Source: Rhizoclosmatium globosum
Lineage: Eukaryota > Chytridiomycota > Chytridiomycetes > Chytridiales > Chytriomycetaceae
Direction of reading: 5' to 3'
Length of the DNA: 64,000 nucleotides
NCBI GenBank assembly: GCA_002104985.1
Contig: MCGO01000077.1
Location: forward strand, 124,001 to 188,000
Of the stretch, positions 31,917 through 44,967 are shown one piece after another (positions within the stretch are counted from its first letter, which is position 1; the number at the start of each line of letters is the position of its first letter). Under the pieces are notes generated by a model. That model did not search any database, was not told the origin of the DNA, and saw nothing but the letters and a program-made list of their open reading frames with translations. Made by a program: the position numbers and the translations under genes.

Positions 31917-33950
31917 TTACCAAGAAGGCGAAGGTTTTGAGTTACCGTATGCCAAAGAGGCTGGGTATCCAGAAAATGCTACTCCACACTGATTGTTGCG
32001 GCACCAAGTTGGTTGGAAAGTCTCTGCTCCAAATCCACGAGCAACTAAACGATCCCGGAATACTTCAAGACGGGGAAGAGCCTCGAAAAAGTCCTTGTTG
32101 GTTGGGTCAGGGAATACATCAGCAGACCACAACGCTTCAGCTACAGCAGCGGCACGTGGCCAAAGCTTAACATCCAAGTTTGAATCTCCAATTCTCTCTC
32201 CCCAAATGGCAGCCTCGGCTCCAATAATGGCAGAAAGATCACCAACCAATGGACCAGCCAAACCTGTGCCATCAGTATCAGTAGTGTTTTCTTGACGAGA
32301 TTACGTGGATCATGGGTATAGATACGCTGCCAAGTCTTGTACTTAGTCCAGTAGTTCTCCTTCCAAGAATCACCACCTGGACCAAACCCACGGTCCGTCA
32401 ACCAGGCACCAGAACCACCGTCGAGGTAGTAGTAGTCATTATTAGTGTCAACAATCTTGTACCCAGTCTTATTCTTCGTATTCAAATCAAGAACTCTTTG
32501 CATCGAGTTCTTTTGCTCCTTGTTATCCCACGAATTCCAGATTTGGATAATAGAACCCGGCGGAACTGTAACATGTTCAGAGAGCACAATATCTTCCCAG
32601 TACATGGCCGTCTTCCCGGCTGGACGTACAGCGTCTGCATACTTTTGATAAATCGCAGTCAATTGTTTCTCAAACGCGTCAGAGGGCGTATTCGAAGTCG
32701 CGTTGAAGACAGTATTCCAGTTCGCTGCGGCGACACCTGGGTGTGCAATGTTCATGTATTCCTTGGTTGTGCCCAAACAGAATCTCTCGATCTCGTCTCC
32801 TCCCATGTGGAAGACTGAGTCTGGGAACAAGGCGGCATATTCTTTGACAAGAGCGCTGAATGCGGATGCTGCCCAGGGTCGGCAATGTTGACGTTTCCAC
32901 AGGGTGGTTCTGGACAAGTTGGCCAGAAGGAGGTGGTCCCACCAGCACCTCCATTGACACAGAGAACGTAAGGAGCGAGGGACTTGGAGAAAGAGTACGC
33001 GTTTGCGTGCGCTGGGGTGTCGAATTCGGGAATTACGCGAATACCGCGGTCAGCTGCGTATGCAATCACCTTTTCACGTCGTCGTAGGTGTAGATGGATA
33101 GTTTGCTGTAGGCAGAAGTGATCAAGTCTGGGTAAGTTGTCGAGACGACTGGGAAGGAGGTTGCGTCAATAATGTGCCAGTGGAAAACGTTGAGCTTGGC
33201 AGCAGACATTCCATCCAAGGTTCGGAGAATAGATGGAACTGAAATATAGTTACGGGAAGTGTCCAAAGAAATTCCTCTCCAACTATAGGATGGCTTGTCA
33301 GTAATAGACCATGGGCCAGACTAAAGCAGAATATGGTTAGACTTTGAAATGAAAATTAATAAGAGCTTACTGGAATAACGAATCCAGCTTGGTATCCAGC
33401 GGCAGCAGCCGTCGCACAGCCCTCAGTATCGGTTTTGATATGGAAAGGCACTTTTTGAACTGGCTTGACCAACTGAGCCAGGGTTTCAAGACCACGAAGA
33501 GCTCCAACAGTGTGGTTGGCTGTGATGGTGACTCCCGTAGCAGAAGTGTTAAGAGTGTAAGATTCGTCCACCAAAGCGAGATCCTTCGGGTCGGCACCAG
33601 TAACAGTTACAGTCACGGTGGTAATGTCAGCATTTGCATTTGAAGTACAGCTGCTGAACTGAGCAGCTTCACATCCAACAGCGAGGGTATTCTTTCTGAA
33701 ACGATCAGCAGCCTAACTCAAAAATTTAAAACGCGTAAATAGAGAGGCTGGGACTGTTCACCTTTTGGAGTAGCACTTGGTCTCCATTCACAAATACAAT
33801 GTTCACTGTGACGGGACTGAAAGACTTGTCAATGTTTCCACTGGTGAATTGCTGAGGCCTTGGCCAAAGAAGGTTCTTTGGAACCGGGGCAATTTGTGCA
33901 TTGACGCTCAAGACAATGGCTGACGCTGCGAAAATGGAAGCCAACTTCAT
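31917..33950 (-). CDS. GH20 beta-N-acetylhexosaminidase, copy 1, with apparent frameshifts
   Basis: Exons 33762-33950, 33371-33712 and 31917-33320 (introns 49 and 50 nt). Signal peptide MKLASIFAASAIVLSVNA, then the GH20b N-terminal domain (VPKNLLWPRPQQF ... HTVGALRGLETLAQLV), then the catalytic barrel: RGISLDTSRNYI, FDTPAHANAYS, FHMGGDEIE (the catalytic Asp-Glu pair), YWEDIVL, and LWPRAAAVAEALWS near the end. Enzyme releases terminal GlcNAc from chitooligomers and is secreted. Three single-base losses are inferred, near 33069 (A run), 32880 and 32290, each resolved by alignment to copy 2 at 46815, which is intact at those places. Product about 560 residues. Confidence 0.9.
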
Positions 33951-34139
33951 TTTTGGATGGATATATGTATGAAAGTAGAGAACGACAGCGAACTTATGTT
34001 CATTTTATGGCATATGAGCTAATTTGATTGGGTTGACTTCTGATTGGAGTGCTGATGTACTTCCCAATCGCAAAGACAATGAGCAAGACTTCGCACGGCA
34101 AAAATTAAATACTTAAATGTATGTTATAATTTTTAATGA

Positions 34140-36893
34140 TTAATTTGTAGCATCAGCAGCTGGTTTGCGGCGGGCGGGTTTGGGAGGCGGGATATTACTG
34201 GGAGTAACAGGTGAGGGACAGATGTTAAACCACTTTGAGATTGAGCGGTGGCGGATAAACGTGCATCGGAAGACTTTCGAACAGGTGGTGGAGGTGGTGG
34301 TTTTTTTAATGCCGAGGCAGCCACGTCCCCTTGTTTATCCGCTATTATAAGAGGATTTGCTGCTAACGAAGATCCAAAGGCTTGAAAATTACTCGTGGTA
34401 TTTTTGGCAAATGCGGAAGCTGCAATTTCAAACGCTGCAGGATCGGCCCATCCTTGAGCAATTGGTTGATCCTCTGATTTCTTCAAGCTATTCTCAAAAG
34501 CAGCTTCGGTGGCCCATCCCTCTGCTGCAGATGTTGAAGGCTCGGCTTCATTTGCCCAAAATGAGCCAAACTTGGAATTAGAAGAAATCCCATCTGTCGC
34601 TCCAAACGAGGGCTTTTCTGGAACGGGCGGTGGTGGTTTTCGCTTCGTAGAAGCTGATGATCCGGGTCTCTCCACAGCACTAAACGCTTCCTCAGTAGCC
34701 CAAAAAGCACCGCCAGCAGGCTTCGTCTGAGATGGGACGGAATCGTTATCATCCAAGTTCGCGAATCCAGCCGCAGCTGGAGTCTCCGAGTCCTCTTTAT
34801 CACTCTCCAGGCGAGTCCCACTGGTACCAAACAAGGATTGTTTGAAGAGTTTCACACCCTCGAAACCTTTTCTAGCACCAACAACGGCGGAAACATCAAC
34901 TTCTTCGTCACTATCTGCTCCATTCAATCCCCCCTTCAAGTATGTGGCATATTTATCAGCGCCAGAGTTTTTACCAGTAAGTCCACCAAAGCCACCATCA
35001 TCGTCATCATCAACTTCATAATCATTTTCGATTTCGTCATTGAAGTTACGGGTCGTGGAAGAATTCGGAATAGCTGGCGTTGAAGCGGGAGTGGTTCCAA
35101 CGATGGAAAAGGCAGCATCAATAACTGCGCTGTTGGAAACTCGTGTTGAGCCTGAACCCAACGGTTTGAAGGGGGTGGAATAGGCTTCACGGAATTTGTG
35201 GATGGAATAGCCCAAGGGTCGTTTTGGAACGCTGGTGTAGAAGTAGATGCAGTCGTGTTGAGCTCAGCTTGGGACGCTGTAGCACTTGTTGGGTTTGACG
35301 ACTTTCCTGGCCTTCCACGACGCATAGGAGAAATAGTTGTCGACGGGGCATATTGTTGCGTTGGAATTTGTTGTATTTGTGGCGTTTTCTGAGGCAATGT
35401 GGGCTGTGGTGGAGGAAGTTGGGATTCTAGGTCGACGGTTGGCTTTGCATAAATATAAGTGTTGGCTGGCAATATTCAATGTGATAAACGTACTGCAACT
35501 AATTCGCATGGAACCTTCATGAGGTGACAGACTTTCGAATAAACTTCATAAACATTTGGCCTATTCGTTGGGTCTGCCTCAAGGACGAAAGCTGAAAGAG
35601 ATTGACTCAGTTATTGTTAAAATATCGCGCTTATAACTCACAAATTAAGTTGGTCATATCTGCGGAATACTGCGGGTGAGTTGGAATATCATATCGAGCG
35701 TTTAGAATGGCCAACTTTCCAGAATTTTCAAAGGGCGTGACGAAATAGCAAAGTTTGTAAAGTAAGACGCCAAGTGCCCAAACATCAATCTTTTCAGAAA
35801 CTCCCAGTCTCATATATAAGTCGCACAGCTCAGGGGCACGATATTGAAGAGTAGTGACTTTCTCCATCTCGTCTTCCATTTTACGAATCTCAGATGTTGG
35901 CAATGAAACCCCACGCCGAACCCTCTTTGTGGTTGAACTTCCGAAGTCGCATAGTTTGAAACGGCCGTCTGCACTGATTAAAACGTTTTCAATTTTTATA
36001 TCACGATGGAGAACAGGAGATTGTGGAGTGCCATAATGCATGTGATAAACTGCTGCCAGAATGTCTCGAAACATTTCGAGAATTTCGGGCTCAGTCAAGC
36101 GAACTTCAAGACGAGTATTCATATAATCAATCAGCGTTCCCCCTGATAGCCACAGTCAGCGTTGAATTCACCAGAAAGATAACAAACCCGAGCAATACTC
36201 CATCAGAATGTAGACTTCATAACCAGTTCCAAGCTTATTCAGAAAGGCATCATAGATTGTTACAATATTCGCATGACCAGACAGGAGTTTCTACTCGCAT
36301 ATTGAATGTGTTGATGTCGAATTGGAAAATGGACGTACCATAAACCCAATTTCACCGCGCATCATCTCTAAGACTGATTCATCAGGGCACAGAGTTCGCT
36401 TTAGAACCGCTTGCTGGCCATTTTGGCCTGAAACGAGATATACATGGGCGAAACCACCTGTCATTATTCAGATGAGCAAACAAAACCAATACAACCGAAT
36501 TCTAACCTTCTGCTAAAAAACGGTCAACAGTTACGGTATAGTTGTTGATCTGTATTGATGTGCCAGGAAGGAAAGTCCCCTCTGTGTGTCGCAATTCAAA
36601 TTATTGGCGATTCCATGCTATCATACGCCATCTTCAAACGCACCTGGCTGGCTCACTACAGGTGCTTGATTCAATTGAGATGCCGACACTGTTGGAGAAA
36701 GAGCGTTGGGGACACTCTTTCGTCGTTGCCCTCCAATATTCATTTGCCCAACCTTCTCCTGAACTTGGGATATCGCCGGTTGTGCATAATTCTGCGCCTG
36801 TTTGGCAAGATCTTGGGCACGTTCGCCGAGCTGTGAGGCAAGAGGAGCTGCCTTTTGGGAGGCTTGGTTCAACAATGTGCGAAACGAATCCAT
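34140..36893 (-). CDS. Ark/NAK-family Ser/Thr protein kinase (AAK1/Ark1-like), with apparent frameshifts
   Basis: Exons 36644-36893, 36507-36581, 36339-36457, 36188-36290, 35642-36142, 35494-35591 and 34140-35472. N-terminal amphipathic region (about residues 1-80) precedes the kinase: LAEGGFAHVYLV (Gly loop), AVLKR (VAIK Lys), LMEYCSGGTLIDY, HRDIKIENVLI (catalytic loop), DFGSSTT and YRAPEL, then FVLEADPTNRPNVYEVY, a hallmark of the AAK1/BIKE/GAK/Ark1 group. The tail is Pro- and Ser-rich with FWATEEAF and FWANEAE repeats, RKPPPP stretches and a KPARRKPAADATN end. Group role: phosphorylating endocytic adaptors and actin-patch proteins. Single-base losses inferred near 35468, 35182 (C run) and 34222 (C run). 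Confidence 0.85.
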
Positions 36894-36926
36894 TTTGCCA
36901 AAGTTTATAAATAAAATATGCATTAA

Positions 36927-38079
36927 TTAACGAAATCCGAGAGGAGGCATGGAAGTCTTAGGCATGGAAGTTCGAGGAAGTGGCGTCCTCGATCCGGTCC
37001 TTCTTGGCTCCTCCCAACTGTGGTCTGAATCAAATGAATCCATACTTCCAGAGGCCTCACCGTCGTTCACGCTCATGCTAAATGCTGATAGACCCCTTTG
37101 TAATGACGAGCTTGATCCATCACGCTTTCTCCTTCTTCACTTTCTCCGTCGTGATCTTCCACCACAACGATCGGCAACGTTACTTCCCATTCCATTCCGC
37201 CATCATCATAATCAGATTTTTCACGAGGAGGAGGGCCAAATGTTAGTACATGTTTTGTCTTGGTATTCGCTCTATATCCCCTCTCCTCCACGTGTTTTCG
37301 ACTCTTATACGATCCTTCAAATGAATAACTTTCGGAGTTTCTCTTGCTGCTACTTTCATCGGAATCTTGGGAAGAATCGATGGAATCCATGCTGTCCATG
37401 CGATTGTCATCGTCACTGTGATCATGATCCATGCTACCGCTATCCCACCATCCAATGAGAAATCTTCGTCGGTTAACTTTGATAAAGCGTCCAACATTGC
37501 CTGATGATGGCCTCCCGCAGCTGGACCAGATTCAGCTGGCTGGATCCAACCCACAGGTGGTGAACCAGGTGGAGAAAGCAAGAAGTTCTTCTCTAATGGT
37601 GGTACTTGCAGTAAATTCTGGCCTGCGTCTGGGTTCATGAGGTGGTTATTGTCTGTATGCTGAGCAAACGCGAGGGTAAGACAGCCTCCTCTTTCAAGAC
37701 TCACTCACTTCACCATAATACACTTTTAAAGTCTTGTTTCCCATAAAAGTGACATTATGAAGGGCTTCCTTCACTCGAGCCGCGTCTTCGATAGATTCGA
37801 AAACGACTTTGATTTACATCAATACCTTCTTGTGTCTCAGAGACGAAAGAAAGCTCACCAAGAAAGCGAAAGAAGGAAGTGATGGGTATAAAGCGGACAG
37901 TAGAGCGTATTGCTCCACAATATGTCTTTGAAACCATTAATGATCAATGGACAGCTTCAACACTCTCCTCACCTCAACTCGGCCCCTCGGGACTCAAAAG
38001 CAGTATGGTGTAAGTTGGTAAACAGGAGGGTATTAGAAGGAGTGATGGAGTCTTTCTCCAGTGCTCTGATGTTAGCCAT
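36927..38079 (-). CDS. RCN1: Calcipressin (RCAN/Rcn1-like calcineurin regulator), with apparent frameshifts
   Basis: Exons 37973-38079, 37859-37925, 37709-37806 and 36927-37659. N-terminal RRM-like fold: SNTLLFTNLHHTAFE, ITSFFRFL joined by splicing to VVFESIEDAARVKEALH, then KTLKVYYGE. Next comes the family hallmark FLLSPPGSPPVGWIQP (SP repeat), an acidic Ser-rich region, and TLPIVVVED near 37150, which fits the PxIxIT-type calcineurin docking end. Known role: inhibits or tunes calcineurin. The C-terminus is disordered, with MPKTSMPPLGFR at the end. Single-base losses inferred near 37895 (T run), 37440 (G run) and 37112. Only 33 bp separate its stop from the start of the kinase on the same strand. 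Confidence 0.85.
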
Positions 38080-38129
38080 TTGGATGAAGTTTATTTCAGA
38101 ATAATGAATACCATGAAGAAGACAAAGAA

Positions 38130-41100
38130 TTACATCCACAATGGTTCAGGCTTGACATATCCAGGCTCAGCTTTGACTTTCGAATGCGTATGGTCTGGTT
38201 GTCTCAACACGTTTTTGATTACAGCGGAATCAATTAAAAACGTAGTGATATCTGTGCGATTCGCTGTCAGAACGAGATCATCGATTTTGGGCAAGACACT
38301 GAAGTTACTTCCGACTTGATCAAAGTCAATATTCTTGATGGCAGCTTTCAATGCAAACGAACCCTATACAATTTCAAGGTTAGTTATTACATGAGAACTA
38401 GGCAGTTATACCGTAGAAGTATTTTGAATGAAGTTTTTCAATTCTGTGATGGCTTCAACTAGTTTTCCACATTCCTCGGTCGTCAAGTCACAATCTGAAT
38501 CCCAGACAATCTCTACAGAACGCAACAACTCTGCTGCATAGCGCGAGACCATCACTTTGACGTCGGCTGCAAACTTGGTCAACATAGAAACAAGTGCACT
38601 CTTCATCACTGTCAAACTTGTACGGAACATAGTCATCCTCTTTTGTTCAACTTCACGCTGCATAATCGCCTTCAACCTCGCCACACATCCAGTTCCGCGT
38701 TCCGCACCTCCCAACGTATACCCCACAGTCAACGATTGACGAATCGAGCGAGAAACAAGTTTCCACGATTGTCGTTGAGTCAAATCAATGTCGCGTTCAA
38801 CTACTTTTAACATATCCGTGAGTTGCAATTCAAAGCCTCGTCTCACTCCTTGAACAAGGTCAGCCGAGAGTGATAATCCGTTTTCTTCAACTTGAACTCC
38901 AATTTTTTCGATAACATTATCGGCTATTTTGGAACAATCCCCTACAAGGCGCTTTAAAATCTTGGCCACGCCAGTTCCAAAAATATCTCGCCAAGTGATT
39001 AAACTAGTTTCCATCATAGGAGCCGCAAGAGAATCATTGACATTCAAATATCCTGCTGTTGGGGAAGTGTACTCGCCACTGCGTCTGATGCAAGCGCGAT
39101 ATGTTGCCCAATGGAACTTATTTTCGATATTGCTGAGATTTTTACGAGCAGAGTGTCTTGCTTTTTCATCACCAACGGCAAGAGTTTCTTTCAAGGGACC
39201 GTCAAGAAGTACCGATTGAAGCCTAACTTTGGTTTTCTCAACCGCAACTGACAGATTACTGCCAACATCCGTATTAAAGTGATAATACTTCGACTCAATT
39301 TGAGTTGCTGAGAAGGAGTAGCACGCTTTGGAAGAGTAAGGTATTGAATGACTGAAGAAAGGAGCAAATCAATGCGATCGGTCCTATCCGCCTCTGCATT
39401 GATTCTCGACACAAGCAAATTCTGTCGGCAAAAGTTGAAGAGTTGAGGAACACCGGTTTGATCTGTTGTATAGAAAGCTGCGGCATCCTGTGTACGATTT
39501 CTGCATAGAACCTTGTAGTCTCGACTTGAAACAGTAAAAACTGGGAGAAGTGGAATTTCGATATCGCTGAAGTTAAACTCGATTCTATGATTTCTCTGAT
39601 TCCATCAGTGAAGTCTTGACGAAGCTGTATGCGGGCAAATTCGTTTCTTGCCAATGCGCAGTACTGATTGATGATATGTTCACGTTGTTTAACTTCTTGT
39701 GATAGTTTACTGAGAGCCTTGTTGACCTCTGTTATATTTTTTGACAGTCTGGTGGATAGAGGAATAAGTTTGCGAAGAGGTGTACGGTCTGCCCCGTCTG
39801 GGTCTTCTTCAATCTTGTTGATCTTCTTTCTGACGGACTTCAGTTTCCGCTCGTAAGAGGCATGCTTTTTGGCGGCAGCCGAAATTTTCTTGTTGATTTC
39901 CTTGATGATTGGCCGTTGTGTTTTGATGGTATCAGAAATAACCTCTTTCGAGAAGCCTGAATAAGCCGAGACACCTTCAAGACCAAGTTCGGATAGAACT
40001 TTGAAGCATTCGAGGTCATCAGTCTGAGTTGCAGCAAATGCGATGGATCCCATTCTTCCGTCTGCCATTTATGTTTAGTAAGTATGAATCAAAGGAAGTT
40101 ACCTACCAATGAATAACTGGCGTCTAAATTGACGGCCCAGGAGGTCCTTGGCAGTCTTGTTATCACAGCACTAAAAATTACACTCAACAAGATATAATAG
40201 GCATGCTTCAACTTACCGTTTGATTGGTGCAGCAATCAAGAATCCAGTACATTTCGTGAGAAACGCCTCAACGACAGCATTTCTGGCAGCATTTGCATCT
40301 TGTAATCCAGGTAAATCCAGCAAACGACCACCTGAATCTGCCAACAACGGGAACGGCCCTGAGAGTACAGCGTATTTAACAATAGGCCAGAGACGCCCGA
40401 CTTCACTTTCAAGAATCACGTCGCTCCTAGAAGTTTTGGACGACACGAATGCTTCCAATCGCGATCGTATCCCTTCTTCTGTTGAAGCTCGTAGTGTAAC
40501 CACAGACCCTAATCTGCCTTCCATCAATCCACCCTTTCGTGTCAACTCATCAAACGTGGCGATTCGGCCATACACTGACATAACCTTGTCATATGCAATT
40601 CTCCCATTTTCAGAGCTGGACGCATCATGTTTTTCTTGAGGTTTCCGTTCTCGTCGCCAAATCACCAAGTAAGAGCTCCAATTCCGGATACCATTCGTCC
40701 TTTTGAGAAATTCAACTTTGGCTTCGAATTCTCTACTTGCATGATATGCAATTTCGATAGGAGCTGCAGTACATGCTCGTGCACCAGAAACAGGGAGAAT
40801 TCCATCGGATTTGGGTACCAGGAGTGCGTTAAGCAAGGAGCTTTTTCTATAAATCGTGTTAGCGTGTAAATTGAAGTGAAAGTAAGACATACCCTGAGCC
40901 CGAATCTCCAAGAACAGCAATCATCGCGGCCCCAACGTTGCCATTTGAACCAGTTGACGTAGCAGTGCTCGTGTTTGAGTCAACAAGTCCGTACTTGGCT
41001 CTTCCAAATTTGAATTCGTCTATCACTTGCCACAGTCTTCTGCCTTGAACACATGAGATAGAATCAATAAACTTCGACAGCGTCGCAGCAGCAACATTGT

Positions 41101-44100
41101 TTGTCTTGATGACTTTGTTCAAGTAAACGGTTCTTTCTTGAAGTGATTGCGTTGAAGATTCCACCCTCGATTGCCGAAGCTCCTCAATTTCCTTCGCCTC
41201 TCGTTCCATTCGCTGGCGAAGCGCTTCCGGAGCAATATCTTCTCCGTCATCAGCACGATCATCTTGCATAATTTGCGTCAAGAAATCATTCAACTTTTCC
41301 TGAGCCTCAGAAGTAGCCGCCAAGTCATTGTTACCGCCTTCGCCCTCCTCCATCAACTCCTCATCGTTTTCCTCGTCGTTGTCGTCGTCGTGTTCATACG
41401 ATGTGGTTCCCCTCTTTTTCTTGGAAGCAAACGCCTTCAACATTTCCTGTTTCGCCTCAACCTGAACACTGTCATCCACTTCTGCATAATCCCATAATAC
41501 ATCCAACAAGGCAGGAATTCCGTTGCTTCCACGTTCAAAAATGTTGGACTGATACTCGCGCTTCCACCACCTTCACGCATAATCATATCATAGCTGATGG
41601 AGCTAACGCAGAAAACCTGCAACTGGTGACGCCATAATGTAGATCCAACGCATTCGCTTGTGCCAAAATATCTGCCATATCTTGCGTATACTGCCTACGG
41701 AGACCATCCGCCACAAATCCATTTCTCGCTGTCACACAAGAGTGTCGCAACATTCTCGAAATTCGAGCAATTTTGTTTTCAATCGCTTCATCAACGGGTA
41801 TCCCATTCTCCGCATCATTCCAACTTTTTTTTTATAGTCCTCCAACGTTTGAAGTGCCTTCTTTGCATAAACTTTGGTTGTTCCGTTATCATCGTGTCCA
41901 TCTGATTCCCGAACGAAGAGAGGAACAGGCGTATTTACCATTTCACACCCTACTTTCCAAAACTTGACAAAATCGCCTTCCAATTCATCTATAATTTCTC
42001 GCGGATCCACAGAATCGCTGTGGGTGGCAACAAACCCAACGTAGCTCAGGTTACCGTTCTTGATATTTTCACGAACAAGGTCTGAGAGTAGCAGGTCTTT
42101 AGTAACCTTGTTGTCCTGAGCACGAGTGATAGGAGCCACAGCAAGAAGCGCGTTGCAGTTGGAAATATAGTGGGACACAACTTGGTTTCTGGCGGAATTT
42201 TCATCTCCGAGACCTATGCAGTTTAAATACAAACTTTGGCGAAGGTTACAATACAAACCTGGTAAATCAACAAGAACTAGTCCTCCTGACAACAAACCCC
42301 AAGGTCCATAAACACAAGCCCGCTTTACAAGAGGCCAAATGGAACTCGAAGTTTGAACGGCGCTAGATTTTCTGGTCGTGGTTGCAAGAAACCTTGCAAT
42401 TCGTCGCGAGATGATGGCAGGCTTATTCGCACTAAAGCGAATCGTTTTTGAAAGATGCGACAGAGTAGCTTGATACTTAAGATTCTTTGATTCTTGTTCA
42501 TACTCCTCAAACATTGTGTGGGCAGGGGATCCACCAAGAACTGCTTTCACAGAGGCAAGAGCTCGCGTTGCTTCATTCTCGGCACCATCACCATCAAAGA
42601 AGGCTTCAAGAGCAGCAGCACGTTGTTCAGGATCACTGTCGTCCCCGTCGTTGCTGAGTGTGGCTTGCAGTTTGGCAGCACGATCAGCCTTCTCCTTATT
42701 ACAAGTGGCTGCATTTTTGAGCATATCGCTCCATTCGTTGGATGTTACAAACTCAATAGTAGCCGTGTAAAGACAGTTGTCTTCCTCTTCCTCGTCATCC
42801 TTGATGGTGTCAATGTTTGGATCAAAAGCTAGGATCTCATCCAATTCATTATCATCGTCTTCATCGTCCTCGTTTTCACCATCATCATTATCCGCTGTCT
42901 CGATTTTCGCAAGTGAGGCGGCTTTTTGTATCGAATTTCGACAACGACAGCAGTACAAGCATGCACTGTTATGTTAAAGTTTAGATTATGAATCATGAGA
43001 GTATGGTAATATACTCAACTTGAGGACGTTGGTAGAATATTGCAACCATTCAGCAACGCATTCAACACAGTACTTTTGCCAGCGCCTGTTGGTCCACAAA
43101 TTCCGAAAAAGTATTCGTTCGTTGTTGGAGCTTCTTCAGAATCTGATTCGTTCTCAGACTCCCCACTGTCCGATTGATCAATCGGATCATAATCCCCCTC
43201 ATTAGTATTAATCTCATCAGAATTACTCTCTTTCTCGACGTTATTTGTGTTTGAATCACTTTCTACGTCATTACCTGTGTTGTTTCATAAGAAATTACCA
43301 TCAGACATTATCGCACTCACTGGACGTTCCCGACTCCATAACAGTGCTTGATGCTCGTGAACCGCTTCTAGATGACGTGTTTGCATTTTCTTCTGACGAA
43401 GAGGGCTCAATCTCAGGGGAATAAGATGGACGGGTCGAGGAAGGCATCGTTGAACCCATAGCTGACGACGAGCTATCATCAGGGGTCCTATCGTCTGATT
43501 GGTCCACCGAATTGTCACCATCTTCAGTTTCGCTAGCATTAGAGTCTTCTTCTGTGACAACGAAAAAAGTAAGAAGTTTGATCTTGAAATAATTGAACTT
43601 TACCAGATGCCGCCTTTGCAGCTGCGACAAGTGCGCCAATCAAAGAACGTCTTGATGGAGTGTTGTCTTCATAGTTCGACCGGATGACTTGTTTCTCTGG
43701 TGTAGAATCTCGTTGAATAGCTGCCGCCGAACTAGAAGCCAAGACTGTCAATTCCACTGCAATAGTATGCGGTACTTGCTTTGTTACGGAATCGTCATCA
43801 GTTGCCGAAGTTCCTTCAAGAATAAGAGATTGAACATTCGATGCGAGAGCAAATTTGGCAACTAGGGGACTAAGAGGCTGAGTAGTGGTGGTCGAAGGTT
43901 CTCTTGAGGCAGTAGGGGTATGAAAAGTAGTGCGTGGTTCACTTGCGTCACTTGGAATCGGAGTGAACTCTCGTGCATTGCGTTGTGGTGTGTGGGCTGG
44001 TAATGGATTAACAACAATTCTTTAGTGCTTCAAATACCTACTTTCCGTTGAGATGCCTTTTCCGTCGATGCTTCCAGCAATATTTGATGGTTGCGGCTGA

Positions 44101-44537
44101 GGAGGTACTGACTCATTGTTTCCAGAACTTGATACGATCGTTGGCACAGGCCGATCACGATCGCCAACGTCCTCGGAATCCATCCTGCGTTTCTTTTTCG
44201 GAGAGTCATTGTCGGGGTCGTCTCTGTCGCGTTTCCAGTGGTTCCCGTCTTTGAAGTGTTGGACGGCGGCACCGAGAATCTTCCGTTCCGCAAACGAGGC
44301 GGCGGGAAAGAGATCGGCGATGTCGGCCTTGTCGAGCGCGCCAAACACGCGCGCATTCAGTTGCTCGGCCTCGATCGTTTCGCGCACCAAACCCACTTTC
44401 GATGCCGCAATCGTCGGGAAGTTGGCCGTCAGCGCCGCGCATACGAATTCAGCGACGGACGACGGCGTTTCGGCGGTGGCGAGCTGTGATTGGTTGGTTT
44501 GGTTGTTGGTGGTGGTGGCTGTCAAAAGTACGGACAC
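38130..44537 (-). CDS. Very large protein with two tandem dynamin-like (nuclear GTPase/SLIP-GC-type) G domains, with apparent frameshifts
   Basis: About ten exons (44042-44537, 43604-43996, 43321-43551, 43020-43274, 42259-42965, 40893-42213, 40217-40846, 40107-40170, 38412-40061, 38130-38363), roughly 2000 residues. N-terminus: a SAM-like helical domain (about 25-95), an NLS (SPKKKRRMD, 112-120) and a long Ser/Asp-rich disordered region. G domain 1: GPTGAGKST, NACTAVVVEIRY (switch I), LVDLPGLGDENSARN, then VFCVSSISYD. G domain 2: VLGDSGSGKSSLLNALL, RACTAAPIEIAY, LLDLPGLQDANAARN, VFTVSSRDYK. A helical stalk follows. The end carries VKAE and VKPE, both SUMO consensus sites. At least ten single-base losses are inferred, several in A or T runs (near 42930, 41825, 41545). 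The join of the halves at 41500-41760 needs three corrections, so two adjacent genes cannot be fully excluded. Confidence 0.78.
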
Positions 44538-44540
44538 TGG

Positions 44541-44924
44541 TCACTTACTGCTGCACTCAGGCCGCCCGGTGGTAGTGCACTGAGCATGTATCTGAAGGAG
44601 TGTGGAAAGGGGTCTTGTCACGAATGCGCACTGGATCACTGAGTGACAGTAGGTACTGTGCTGCTTTCTGAACACACTTTTTCGGACGTGATCAAGAGGG
44701 AAAAAGAAACCAACCTCCTCAAAACATTTCCTGAAAGTAAGAGTGTCATAATCAAGCATTTCTAGGCGGGTTGGTAAAAATAAAGAAGGCTCCACATCTT
44801 GAACTATTTTTTTGAATTTCAAAATGTGGTTCTCCCAGGCCGAAAAATCCACAGAGCAGTGCATGTAAACGCCTTCTCGTTCATATTGCATGCAAAAAGG
44901 TGGGGAATAGTTTAAAGAGCACAA
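44541..44924 (-). CDS. Hypothetical protein, doubtful
   Basis: 127-residue open frame directly upstream of the large GTPase on the same strand. It reads like protein in the middle (DFSAWENHILKFKKIVQDVE, FRKCFEEVGFFFPLD), but there is no recognisable domain, signal peptide or paralogue. It could be a short gene, the tail of an inserted element from the repeat region beside it, or chance. Confidence 0.3.
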   Translation of the reverse strand: MCSLNYSPPFCMQYEREGVYMHCSVDFSAWENHILKFKKIVQDVEPSLFLPTRLEMLDYDTLTFRKCFEEVGFFFPLDHVRKSVFRKQHSTYCHSVIQCAFVTRPLSTLLQIHAQCTTTGRPECSSK

Positions 44925-44967
44925 TGCGTAACATAATAGCCAATACAGTATTCAATAAAATTCATAT

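Noticed and set aside
37755..37937. In-frame TAA in calcipressin exon 2
   Set aside because: It disappears when the GT-AG intron 37807-37858 is removed and one missing T near 37895 is allowed, which joins SFFRFL to VVFESIEDAA.
42968..42982. TTAAAGTTT, the known WOPR DNA-binding site
   Set aside because: It lies in an intron of the large GTPase gene. A related AAACTTTAAA near 14186 lies in coding sequence. Neither is in a chitin-gene or WOPR promoter.
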